Assembly (NCBI GenBank): GCA_963724285.1
Contig: CAVRUD010000013.1
Span: 248,001-312,000 of the forward strand
Length of the DNA: 64,000 bases
Reading direction: 5' to 3'
Source of the DNA: CAVRUD01 sp963724285
GTDB lineage: Bacteria; Chloroflexota; Chloroflexia; Thermomicrobiales; UBA6265
Position numbers and translations under genes: made by a program. The stretch's first letter is position 1, and each line of letters opens with the position of its first letter. Below are positions 8,830 to 17,619 of this stretch, in pieces. Below the pieces are notes generated by a model. The model saw nothing but the letters and a program-made list of their open reading frames with translations. It was not told the origin of the DNA and ran no database searches.

Positions 8830-9876
8830 TCAGGTATCGGGATGTGCATGGACGAGTTCGACGAGGCGCGTGAGGACATCAGGGTCGGTCTCGGGAAGAA
8901 TCCCATGGCCCAGGTTGAAGATGTGCCCCGGCCTTCCGCCAGCACGCATCAGCACATCCCTCGCTCCTGCCGCGACCGCGTCGAAGGGTGCCAGAACCAG
9001 GGTGGAATCCAGGTTTCCCTGAATGCCCTGGTCAGGGCCGAGCCGACGCCAGGCTTCATCCAGCGGTAAACGCCAGTCGACGCTAACGAGATCGGGACCA
9101 GTAGCGGCAATCTGCTCCAGCAGCGAGACCGTACCGGTGCTGAAATGGATCGTCGGGGCCAACCCATGCAGCGCAGCGAAAATCCTCGTGGTGTACGGCG
9201 CGACGTACTCCCTATAGGCGGCCGGGCTCAACAATCCCAACCAGGAGTCGAAGAGTTGGACCGCATCGGCGCCCGCACTCACCTGGCCGCTCAGGTACCG
9301 AATAACGACCTCCGTCAGGGTGTCCATCAGGGCGTGCCAGGTGACGGGATCGCCGTACATGAGTGCCTTCGTCTTTGGGTATTCCCGAGACGACCGACCC
9401 TCGACGATGTAGCAGGCCAGCGTGAACGGTGCCCCCGAGAACCCCAGAAGCGCGGCCCGCTCGCCGAGCTCCACCTTAAGCAGGCGCAGCGCTTCGAGAA
9501 CGTAGGGTGTCGCTTCCTCGGCCTCTACGACGCGCAGACGGGCAACGTCGGCCGCCGAGCGAACCGGGGCGTCAATCACCGGTCCGACTCCCGGGTCTAT
9601 CCGGAACGGGATGCCCATTCCATCGAGCGGGAGCATGATGTCGGCGAAGAGAACCGCGCCATCGACGCCAAAGCGATCCACTGGCATAAGGGTCGCCTGC
9701 GCGGCCAGTTCCGGCTGCGTCGCGACCGTCATGAAGTCGTACTGCTTGCGCAGGGCCCGGTACTCGGGTAGGCAGCGGCCCGCCTGGCGCATGAACCAGA
9801 CCGGGGTGGTATCGACGGGTTGACGACGCGCGGCAGCCAGCAGGCGCTGACGCCCGGTCATTGTCTGGGTTGTCAC
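8830..9876 (-). CDS. hemE: Uroporphyrinogen decarboxylase
   Basis: 348 residues, the normal length. It removes four carboxylates from uroporphyrinogen III to give coproporphyrinogen III. The signature WFMRQAGRCLPEYR is at residues 27-40 (Cys where most homologues have Tyr), and the substrate-binding Asp lies in FADIMLPL. HemE lies downstream of hemQ and the hemC-hemD-hemB gene on the same strand, so steps from 5-aminolevulinate to coproporphyrinogen plus the final coproheme decarboxylation are encoded together. Genes for CgoX and ferrochelatase are not seen here. Confidence 0.95.
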   Translation of the reverse strand: MTTQTMTGRQRLLAAARRQPVDTTPVWFMRQAGRCLPEYRALRKQYDFMTVATQPELAAQATLMPVDRFGVDGAVLFADIMLPLDGMGIPFRIDPGVGPVIDAPVRSAADVARLRVVEAEEATPYVLEALRLLKVELGERAALLGFSGAPFTLACYIVEGRSSREYPKTKALMYGDPVTWHALMDTLTEVVIRYLSGQVSAGADAVQLFDSWLGLLSPAAYREYVAPYTTRIFAALHGLAPTIHFSTGTVSLLEQIAATGPDLVSVDWRLPLDEAWRRLGPDQGIQGNLDSTLVLAPFDAVAAGARDVLMRAGGRPGHIFNLGHGILPETDPDVLTRLVELVHAHPDT

Positions 9877-9934
9877 GTTTGAACGTACTTCCCCGTGATT
9901 GCCGCGTAGATCGCAGCCGCGTGACGGGTCGATC

Positions 9935-10718
9935 CTATCCGCCGATCGCGACCGCCTGCCGCGACCTCGCTACCGACTCGAGCATCTCCGCGGAGGTGGT
10001 GTGGACGCAGGTAAAGATCGGCACGTCGGTGAGGGTGTAGGCGCTCGATACGGACCCGCGCAGCTCCTGGACAAGGTCGAGGAAGTCGCCGGGCTCGTCG
10101 GTCTCGAACGCCAGCACGAACTCCTGGTCGTCCAGTCCAAACGAATATGTCGTGTTGAGCTTGACCGAAGAATACGTGTGGCCAATGGCGATGTGCTGGT
10201 TCATCGCCTGCTGCCGCTCCTCCTTCGGCAGGCCGTACCACTCCCGCACCTTGGTCAATGGGTAGACGAACAGGTACTTGTGTTCACCCGGCGCGAGGGA
10301 CAGGCGGGTGAACTTGTCCCGTCCCGGTCCGGAGTACTTCTCAACGTAGTTGGAGTGCTTCGTCTGGGAAAGGTACGAGAAGGGCGTCTCTAACCATCCG
10401 CCAAGTTGCGTGCCGAGCAACTCACCGGCCATCTTCTGAAGATCGTCCAGCTCGTAGCTGACCTGCCAGATGAGGAAATCGACGTCCCCCCGAGTACCAA
10501 CGGTCGAGTAGCACCGGATGAGGTTGCGCTCTGACCATTCGTCGACGACCTCGCGGAACTCGGCTTTGTGCCGGTCGCGGGTGAGCTGGATCAAGCCGAC
10601 GCCATTCCGGCGCGACCCGGTAAAAGGTGAATTTGACGTATTGGCGCTTGCCCGGCTGATGAGCCATCGGCCCGGTCGGATCGGACGAGCCATCGGCTCC
10701 GCTGTGGTGATCTGTCAT
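9935..10718 (-). CDS. hemQ: Coproheme decarboxylase HemQ (chlorite dismutase family), with one-base frameshift
   Basis: The main open frame encodes most of a HemQ protein (TRGDVDFLIWQVSYELDDL, EKYSGPGRDKFTRLSLAPG, a proximal-His region around MNQHIAIGHTY). Its apparent N-terminus is wrong: the start expected of HemQ (KRQYVKFTFYRVAPEWRRL) lies in another frame beginning at 10718. The switch occurs near 10585-10605 and the total length is one base over a multiple of three. The repaired protein would be about 260 residues. HemQ converts coproheme to heme b in the coproporphyrin-dependent pathway of monoderm bacteria. Given the conserved locus, a sequencing error is more likely than loss of function. 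Confidence 0.87.
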
Positions 10719-10743
10719 ACGTGTTTACTCGCTTTCTCTGGCG

Positions 10744-13614
10744 CTATCGCGGCAAGCCCAGGGCGGCGGCCTCCGGCCGGGCCGCGTCGCGCAACAGCCG
10801 GCTCACCTCTTTGGCGTGGTAGGAGATGATGCGATCGGCGCCGGCTCGCTTGATTGAGGTCAAGATTTCGACAGCAACGCGCGCTTCGTCGATCCAGCCA
10901 AGCTGACTGGCAGCCTTGACCATCGCGTACTCCCCGGAGACGTTATAGGCGACGATTGGTAGGTCGTAGGCGTCGCGGGCGCGTCGAACGATATCGAGAT
11001 AGGGTAGGGCGGGCTTGATGATGATCATGTCCGCGCCCTCTTCGATGTCGATCGCGATCTCGGCCATCGCTTCGCGGGCATTGCCCGGATCCATCTGGTG
11101 GGAACGGCGGTCGCCAAAAGCCGGCATGCTCGCGGCGGCCTCGCGGAACGGTCCATAGAAGCCCGAAGCGTATTTCGCCGCGTAGGACATGATGGGCAGG
11201 TTCGTAAACCCAGCCCGATCGAGGGCCGCACGGATCACGGCCACGCGGCCGTCCATCATGTCCGACGGAGCGACGACATCGGCCCCGGCCTCCGCGTGAC
11301 TGAGCGCGATTCGAGCGAGCAGGGTTAGCGTCCGGTCGTTGTCCACCTCATCGCCAACCACGATGCCGCAATGACCGTGGTCGGTGTACTCGCAGCCACA
11401 GACGTCGGTGATGACCACGATCGACGGGGAATGACGCTTGATGACCCGGACACCTTCTTGCACCGGTCCTTGTGGGTCGTACCCGCCCGTCGCTTCTGGA
11501 TCCTTCTCGGCGGGAATCCCGAACAGAAGCACCGCCCCGATGCCGAGGTCGCTCAGCTCATCCAGTTCAGCCGGAAGCTGGTCCACCGAGAGCTGGAACT
11601 GGCCCGGCATCGACTCGATCGGCCGTCGCACCCCGACGCCGAAGGTCACAAACAAGGGGTAGATGAAGTCCGCTGGGGCGAGAACGGTCTCGCGCACCAG
11701 CCGGCGGACCCCTTCGGAGCGGCGCAGGCGTCGCATCCGTCGAAAACTGGGATGGTGGTTGGTTGGTTCGCGGTGGCCGTTCGCGGTCATCGAGTCCGTT
11801 CTCCCGTGCGCCCCGATCAGGGGCTGCGATCGTTGCCCGCGAACGGCGTCGATGCGGTCACGCTTGTCGATCAGTGCCTGGACGAGACCGGCCATAGTGG
11901 CATCCTCGGCGACGATATCGACGCGTAGCCCATAGTCGCGAGCAGTCTCGGCCGTTACCGGACCCAGACATGCAACAGCGCTCACGAGCAAGCTACTCAG
12001 TCCGTTTGGCAGCAGTGACGCGAGCGCGCGGACACAGGAGGACGAGGCAAAGGTCGCGACATCGAACTCACCCGTCTCGATTGCCGCGACAATCGCCGGA
12101 TCGATCGAAGTGACTGGTTCCGTGCGATAGACCTCAACCAGATCGACGGCCGCCCCGGCCCCACGAAGCCCCTCGGCCAGCACCTCGCGAGCGAGATTGC
12201 CTCGGGGAAGCAATATGCGTTTGCCGGAGACCCCTGCTTCGATCAGGGCATCCCGAACTGCCTCACCGTCGAACCGGGCGGGGACCAGATCGACCGCCAC
12301 CCCGGCGTTTGCCAGCCGCCGCTCCGTCGCCGAACCGACAGCGGCAACCCGGGTTGCCTTGAAGATGACCGGCGACCGCCCCGTGGAATCAATCCGGCGC
12401 AGGACACCGTCGACGGCATTGCCGCTGGTGAAAACGACCCAGTCGTACGCGCCAAAGCCGATCTCGTCAATCGCCCGATCGATCGGTGCGGTGTCCGCCG
12501 GCGGGGTGATCCTGATCGTCGGGGCCGATACCGGCGACGCGCCGGCCGCCACCAGATCCGACTCGAACGAGGTCGCCGACGTTCCTGGCCTGGTAACCAG
12601 CACACTGAGCCCAGCAAGTGGTCGCCCGTTAACCGGCAACTGTGCAGCGGATCGCTGCTGGCCCACCTCCGCCAGCATCTCCCGTGCAAGTGTGGCCGCA
12701 AGGACCTCGGCCTCATCTGGTCGTAGCGTTTCCCTCGCCCAGATCGCGTTCGTCCCGTCCTCCCGGGCCAACATGCAGCGCAGAAGGAGCGACTCTCCGG
12801 TCCACTCGGCGTGGGCACCGACCGGCGTAGAGCAGCCTCCTCCGATCCCTCGCAAGAACGCCCGCTCGACCCGAACCGGCAGCGAAACCGCGCGCTCATC
12901 GAGATCGGCAAGGGACTGAACGGGTGGCTTCGGGTTCGCCCGCGTTTCGATCGCCAGGGCGCCTTGCCCGGGAGAGGGGATGAACCGCTCTAGCGGCAGA
13001 TACTCGACGATCCGATCCTGCCATCCCATCCGCGTCACCCCGGCCGCCGCAAGGACAATCCCGTCCAGATCGCACTCGGCCGCCTTACGCAGGCGGGTGT
13101 CGACGTTGCCCCGCAGCTCGACGATGCGAGCGTCGGGGCGCATGGCGAGCACCTGAGCCGCCCGGCGCCGGGAAGACGTCCCGATTACCGGCCGGTCGGG
13201 CAATTCCATCAAGGAGACACCATGCCGCGAGACGAGCACGTCGCGCGGATCCTGGCGATTGAAGAAGGCGATCAGTTGCAGATCAGCCGGGCAGTCGGAT
13301 GGGAGATCTTTGGCGGAGTGGACGGCGGCATCGACCACACCGCGGCGAATCGCCTCCTCCAACGCCGAGGTAAAAACACCGCGTCCGCCAATGACCGTCA
13401 GCGGGGACGACTTATCAACATCCCCATCGGTGCGGATGATCGTCGTTTCGGCCGCGATCTCAGGATGCACGTGTCGGAGCGCCGCGACAACGTGGTCGGT
13501 CTGCGCGAGCGCCAGGGCACTGCCCCGCGTCCCAAACCGGACAAGGCCCTGGGCTGACCCGGCCGGTGCGCCCATCGGATAGGCTGAATTGCCGTGCGAC
13601 ATGTGGGCGGGCAT
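10744..13614 (-). CDS. hemC-hemD-hemB: Fused porphobilinogen deaminase, uroporphyrinogen-III synthase and porphobilinogen synthase
   Basis: One uninterrupted frame encodes three consecutive heme enzymes. From the ATG at 13614 the HemC part covers about residues 25-320 (start RFGTRGSALALAQTD; dipyrromethane-attachment Cys in GGGCSTPVGA). HemD covers about 330-580 (DWVVFTSGNAV, FASSSCVRAL). After a 45-residue polar linker HemB covers about 630-955, with the metal Cys cluster VCGCEYTDHGHCG and both Schiff-base Lys regions (MSYAAKYASGFYGPF and YNVSGEYAMVKAA). Together they turn two 5-aminolevulinates into porphobilinogen, then hydroxymethylbilane, then uroporphyrinogen III. An internal ATG at 11790 with GGGAG ten bases upstream could also start a separate 348-residue HemB. 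The open frame extends further upstream to 13686, but similarity starts after 13602. Confidence 0.92.
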   Translation of the reverse strand: MPAHMSHGNSAYPMGAPAGSAQGLVRFGTRGSALALAQTDHVVAALRHVHPEIAAETTIIRTDGDVDKSSPLTVIGGRGVFTSALEEAIRRGVVDAAVHSAKDLPSDCPADLQLIAFFNRQDPRDVLVSRHGVSLMELPDRPVIGTSSRRRAAQVLAMRPDARIVELRGNVDTRLRKAAECDLDGIVLAAAGVTRMGWQDRIVEYLPLERFIPSPGQGALAIETRANPKPPVQSLADLDERAVSLPVRVERAFLRGIGGGCSTPVGAHAEWTGESLLLRCMLAREDGTNAIWARETLRPDEAEVLAATLAREMLAEVGQQRSAAQLPVNGRPLAGLSVLVTRPGTSATSFESDLVAAGASPVSAPTIRITPPADTAPIDRAIDEIGFGAYDWVVFTSGNAVDGVLRRIDSTGRSPVIFKATRVAAVGSATERRLANAGVAVDLVPARFDGEAVRDALIEAGVSGKRILLPRGNLAREVLAEGLRGAGAAVDLVEVYRTEPVTSIDPAIVAAIETGEFDVATFASSSCVRALASLLPNGLSSLLVSAVACLGPVTAETARDYGLRVDIVAEDATMAGLVQALIDKRDRIDAVRGQRSQPLIGAHGRTDSMTANGHREPTNHHPSFRRMRRLRRSEGVRRLVRETVLAPADFIYPLFVTFGVGVRRPIESMPGQFQLSVDQLPAELDELSDLGIGAVLLFGIPAEKDPEATGGYDPQGPVQEGVRVIKRHSPSIVVITDVCGCEYTDHGHCGIVVGDEVDNDRTLTLLARIALSHAEAGADVVAPSDMMDGRVAVIRAALDRAGFTNLPIMSYAAKYASGFYGPFREAAASMPAFGDRRSHQMDPGNAREAMAEIAIDIEEGADMIIIKPALPYLDIVRRARDAYDLPIVAYNVSGEYAMVKAASQLGWIDEARVAVEILTSIKRAGADRIISYHAKEVSRLLRDAARPEAAALGLPR

Positions 13615-13819
13615 TCTTCCCCTAGATGCCAGTGAGATGCGAACAATATCTAGGGAAATCTTCCAAATCTGCGCAAATCTGGACATCCCTCCTGATGGTA
13701 GGAGGATCGCCGGATAAGCGTCAACCTCAAAGCGGCACGTGGGAGCAGGTGCCCGGCAGGACTGCCTGGTTCCCTATGCTAGACTCGGCGAGCCCGCCGC
13801 AACGAGGAATCGTCGCCAT

Positions 13820-13917
13820 GGGGGCGGAAGGGGCCCGGTGGCCTCCCCGGTCTTCAAAACCGTGTGGGCGTCGGCGAACCCGGCGCCGGTGGGTTCGACT
13901 CCCATGCGCCCTCGCCA
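13820..13917 (+). tRNA. selC: tRNA-Sec (anticodon TCA)
   Basis: 98 bases with the special selenocysteine tRNA shape. An 8-position acceptor (GGGGGCGG against GCGCCCTC, last pair mismatched) is followed by a 6-bp D stem (GGGGCC/GGCCTC) closed by the four-base loop CGGT, as in E. coli selC. The anticodon loop is CTTCAAA with TCA. A long extra arm pairs GGCGTCGG with CCGGCGCC, and the T arm is GTGGG-TTCGACT-CCCAT. Discriminator G and CCA are encoded. It implies that UGA is read as selenocysteine in some mRNAs of this organism; selA, selB and selD are not in the window. A decayed integrase lies 80 bases downstream. Confidence 0.93.
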
Positions 13918-13996
13918 ATCAACCTCCTGAATTGCGGGAAAAACCGGCACTAGGCGGGCAATTGTTCTGCGCGCTTTCCGGCGGTCTCCGGATGTG

Positions 13997-14425
13997 CTAC
14001 CCCAACTTCTGAAAATCCGAGTCGTGGTCGTCGAGCACGGTATCCATCGTGGCCGCGGCTTGGGCGTGCGTTGCCCGCATCAGGCGGGAGGAAGTGTCCC
14101 GCGTCAGGGTGATTGCGGTGTGGCCAAGCATCTCGCTGGCCACCTTGGGGTGCACGCCCTGAGTTACCAGGTTCGTCGCCGCGGTATGGCGAAGGCCGTG
14201 AAACCGCACCGAGGGCAGCCCAGCCTGCTCCAATGCATCGTAGAACGGCTGGCGCTGCCAGCATGGGTCGAGAGAACCACCGCAGGCGTTGCAGAAGACC
14301 AGGCCCTGGTCCTTTCAGCTGTCCCCGGCGGCTTTCCGGGCGAATGAATGTCGATCTCCGTGCAGCCGAAGCGCCGAGATTGCGCGCTGGCTGAGCATGA
14401 TCCGGCGCCGGGAGTCGCCTCGGAC
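13997..14425 (-). pseudogene. Tyrosine recombinase/phage integrase remnant
   Basis: The minus strand encodes the C-terminal catalytic core of a phage-type integrase: SRRRIMLSQRAISALRLH, then an in-frame TGA, then DQGLVFCNACGG, FHGLRHTAATNLVTQGV, and EMLGHTAITLTRDTSSRLM. The first catalytic Arg/His (GLRHTA) and the LGHT His are kept. The nucleophilic Tyr expected after TRDT is Ser, and a Trp codon appears to have become TGA near 14315. Upstream DNA has no recognisable N-terminal domain. This is an inactive remnant whose 3' end faces the selC gene, marking an old integration site. Confidence 0.8.
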
Positions 14426-14635
14426 TGCGTGCGGTGCGATGGACGCGGCTACCACACGAAGGCCAGCGCGACCTTCGCGGGCAGGACGTTCCGGGTGAAC
14501 TGCCTCGCCTGCTGCGGGACGGTGGTTGAACTGGCCGGCGGACGCCCTCATCCCCCATTCGGGGCGGCATTGATTTGGCGCTATCCCGGGCGAACACTCG
14601 CAAGAATCCATAGCAGCGGCTTCCGGTCGAGACCC

Positions 14636-14948
14636 TTACCCATCGGGCGGCATAGTTTCGTCGCCGCCGACCGCGGTCGGCGGCGACCGTTCGACAATCC
14701 CCGCGATGTCGGCGCGGTCAAGGCGATAGTGGCCCAGCGGTCCGCTGGCGGAATTCCGGATTGCCGGGAACATCGCTCGCTTCATCCAGTTGAGCACGGT
14801 CGCCCGGTTGACCCCAGGATGTCGGCTGCTTCGGACGAGCCGATGACGCGGGCGTCTGGCGGCCCAAGCGCTGGATGGCGTGCGCGGCCTCGCCGAGGAG
14901 AGCCGCGGCCGCGGCCGTCCCGATCAGGTCGTCGTCCCGGGGAACCAC
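14636..14948 (-). pseudogene. Excisionase/MerR-like helix-turn-helix protein, frameshifted
   Basis: The frame starts VPRDDDLIGTAAAAALLG and, after a one-base shift near 14815, continues IGSSEAADILGVNRATVLNW, MKRAMFPAIR and LDRADIAGIVERS to a TAA at 14636. The second part is a clear excisionase-type winged helix-turn-helix. It is paralogous to the regulator at 17.7-18.0 kb, which shares the ILGV-RATVLNW core and the RADI helix. The length is one base over a multiple of three. Whether it is dead or only misread is unclear; it probably belonged to the same mobile element as the integrase. Confidence 0.6.
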
Positions 14949-15188
14949 CTCCCCAATTGTGTCGAACGCGTCGAATGTCGGGGTTCTCGCACGTCGGACT
15001 TCCGGCGGGCCGGCAGATGGACCGGGCCTACCATGCAGATCTGGAGCCCACGGGGTCGCGAATCAGTGGCGCGTAACCCCCGCCTCCGCCGCCTGATCCG
15101 CGAACCGGCCCGGGCCCGCCCGGGTCGGTTCGCCCGCAAGACGGAGGCGAGGGCTGCACTGCCTCCGCCCCAGCGCCCGCGATGCCGT

Positions 15189-17185
15189 CTACGGTGCTGC
15201 GGCCACGCAGGCGCCGTTAATGGCGCGGTCGCAGACGCAGCCCTCTGGGCACCCCATCCCCCAGTCGCGGGGAGCATCTCCCGCCGCACACGCCCGGCGG
15301 CGGCGCTGCCACGCAGGCGCCGTTAGTGGCGTGGTCGCAGACGCAGCCCTCTGGGCACCCCATCCCCCAGTGCGGGGAACACCTGCCGCCGCACACGCCC
15401 GGCGGCGGCGGGGCGACGCACTGACCGATAACGTGCTGGTCGCAGACGCAGCCCTCTGGGCAGCCGACCCCGCGGTACGGAGAGCAGCCGCCGCCGCACA
15501 CGCCCGGCGGCGGCGGGGCCACGCAGGCGCCGTTAGTGGCGTGGTCGCAGACGCAACCCTCTGGGCAGCCGACCTCGTGGTACGGAGAGCAGCCGCCGCC
15601 GCACACGCCCGGCGGCGGCAGGGCGACGCACTGACCGTCAATGTAGCGGTCGCAGACGCAGCCCACTGGGCACCCGACCCCGTTGGCCGGGGAGCAGCCG
15701 CCGAGGCACACGCCCGGCGGCGGGGCGGCCACGCAGGTGCCCGCGTCACGGTCGTGGTCACCGCGGTCGCAGACGCAGCCCTCTTGGCACCCGATCCCCC
15801 GGCGCGGCAAGCAGCCGCCGAGGCAAACGCCCGGCGGCGGCGGGGCGACGCAGGCGCCGTCAACGGCGCGGTCGCAGACGCAGCCCGCTGGGCAGCCGAC
15901 CTCGAAGTCGCAACCCCCGCCGCAGGTGCCCGGCGGCGGCGCGGCGATGCACTGACCGGTACCGTGGTGGTCGCAGACGCAGCCCTCTGGGCAGCCGACC
16001 CCGTTGGCCGGGGAGCACCCCCCGCCACAGGTGCCCGGCGGCGGGGCGGCCACGCAGTCGCCGTCAAAGGCATCGTCGCAGACGCAGCCCGCTGGGCAGC
16101 CGACCCCGCGGTGCGGGGAGCAGCCGCCGAGGCACACGCCCGGCGGCGGCGCGGCCACGCAGGTGCCGGCGTCACGGTCGTGGTCACCGGGGTCGCAGAC
16201 GCAGCCGTCTGGGCAGCCGACCCCCCGGCGCGCAAAGCAGCCGCCGAGGCACACGCCCGGCGGCGGCGCGGCCACGCAGGCGCCGTCAACGGCGCGGTCG
16301 CAGACGCAGCCCGCTGGGCAGCCGACCCCGTTGGCCGGGGAGCAGCTTCCGCCGCACACGCCCGGCGGCGGCGGGGCCACGCACTGACCGTCAACGTAGC
16401 GGTCGCAGACGCAGCCGTCTGGGCACCCGATCTCCCAGTTCGGGGAGCACCCCCCGCCGCACACGCCCGGCGGCGGGGCGGCCACGCAGGTGCCGTCAAC
16501 GGCGGCGTCGCAGACGCAGCCCGCTGGGCAGCCGACCCCGTTGGCCGGGGAGCACCCGCCGCCGCACACGCCCGGCGGCGCGGCGACGCAGGCGCCGTCA
16601 AAGGCGTGGTCGCAGACGCAGCCCGCTGGGCAGCCGACCCCGTTGGCCGGGGAGCACCCGCCGCCGCACACGCCCGGCGGCGGCGGGGCGACGCACTGAC
16701 CGTCACTGTAGCGGTCGCAGACGCAGCCGTCTGGGCACCCGAACTCGAAGTCGCAACCCCCGCCGCAGGTGCCCGGCGGCGGGGCGGCCACGCAGGTCCC
16801 GTCTTTGGTACGGTCGCAAACGCAGCCAGCCGGGCAGCCGACTTCATCGTCCAGGGAGCAGCCGCCGCCACAGCCGTCCGGCCCGCTGGAAACGCAGGCG
16901 CCGTTAAAGGCGTCGTCGCAGACGCAGCCCTCTGGGCAGCCGACTCCGTAGAATAGGGAGCAGGGGCCGCCGCAGGTGCCCGGCGGCGGCGGGGCGACGC
17001 AGGTCCCGTCGTGGTCGCAGAGGCAGCCGTCTGGGCAGCCGATGAACTCTCTCAGCCAGCACGTGCCACCGCAGGTGCCCGGCGGCGGGGCGGCGACGCA
17101 GGTCCCGTGTGCGAAGCCGTCGCAGACGCAACCAGCCGGGCAGCCGAGGCCGAGGTGCGGGTTGCAGGGACCGCCGCACGTAATC
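15189..17185. repeat. Tandem repeat array, about 105-bp unit, 19 copies
   Basis: The DNA of the Cys-rich gene is a direct tandem array with a period near 105 bases (range roughly 93-117). Units share GTCGCAGACGCAGCCC and CACACGCCCGGCGGCGG almost unchanged, while the central and linker parts vary. Near-identity at silent sites in many units points to recent expansion or gene conversion. Because stops are rare in it, long spurious frames run along both strands. Confidence 0.9.
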
Positions 17186-17619
17186 GGCGTGGCGGTCGTG
17201 GTCGTGGTGGGAGCCGCCGTCGTGGTGGCGGCGGCGGGGTCGACGCACCCGGCGACCGGGTCCAGGACCTGCCTGCCCTGGCAGCGGCATTCGCCCTCGC
17301 GGCACTCTGCGCCCGGCGGGCAGACGAGCCCGCACGCGCTGCAGTTGCCGGGGTCGCGCTTCAGGTCGACGCAGCCGGTGGGGCACGCGTCGGTCCCGCC
17401 CGGGCACCCGCACTCGCCCTTCTTGTTGGCGGTCTGGCCGGGCGGGCAGGTCGTCTGGGCGCGGCCGGCCCTCGCCCGGAGCAGGCCGGCCCCCACGGCG
17501 GCAAGCGCCCCCAGGAGGCCGCGGCGCGTCTTTGGCGCCGCGAGCGCTCGCGCCAGGGAATCAAAGCGGTTCGGATCCAACAATGCATCCAGTCTATTGG
17601 CGTGTGGCGGTGAGCGCAT
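15189..17619 (-). CDS. Tat-exported protein with 19 tandem Cys-rich repeats (one-base frameshift near its end)
   Basis: About 810 residues when one extra base near 15258 is removed. The N-terminus has a twin-arginine signal (KTRRGLLGALAAVGAGLL) ending in an Ala-x-Ala-like region. A Stig1-like Cys segment follows (DPGNCSACGLVCPPGAECR), then a Thr/Ala linker, then 19 repeats of about 35 residues. Each repeat carries six cysteines spaced C-x3-C-x7-C-x3-C-x-C-x7-C around the core GCPAGCVCD and is joined by a PPPG linker. Repeats 5 and 13 have a shortened first loop; 10 and 14 have a longer last loop. Without the shift the last repeat completes as MGCPEGCVCDRAINGACV. Probably a disulphide-rich extracellular protein; function unknown. 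ATG at 17619 preferred over GTG at 17634. Confidence 0.75.

Noticed and set aside
13997..14425. Reading the integrase TGA as selenocysteine because selC is adjacent
   Set aside because: The position is Trp in homologues, the catalytic Tyr is also lost and the N-terminal domain is missing, so it is a dead integrase.
15220..16956. 578-residue open frame on the plus strand across the Cys-rich array
   Set aside because: It mirrors the 105-base repeats of the minus-strand gene; its sequence is an Ala/Arg-rich repeat without signal, fold or ribosome-binding site, while the minus frame has a Tat signal and ordered Cys pattern.
15189..17185. CRISPR-like array
   Set aside because: Units of about 105 bases have no short repeat/unique spacer structure and are translated as protein repeats.
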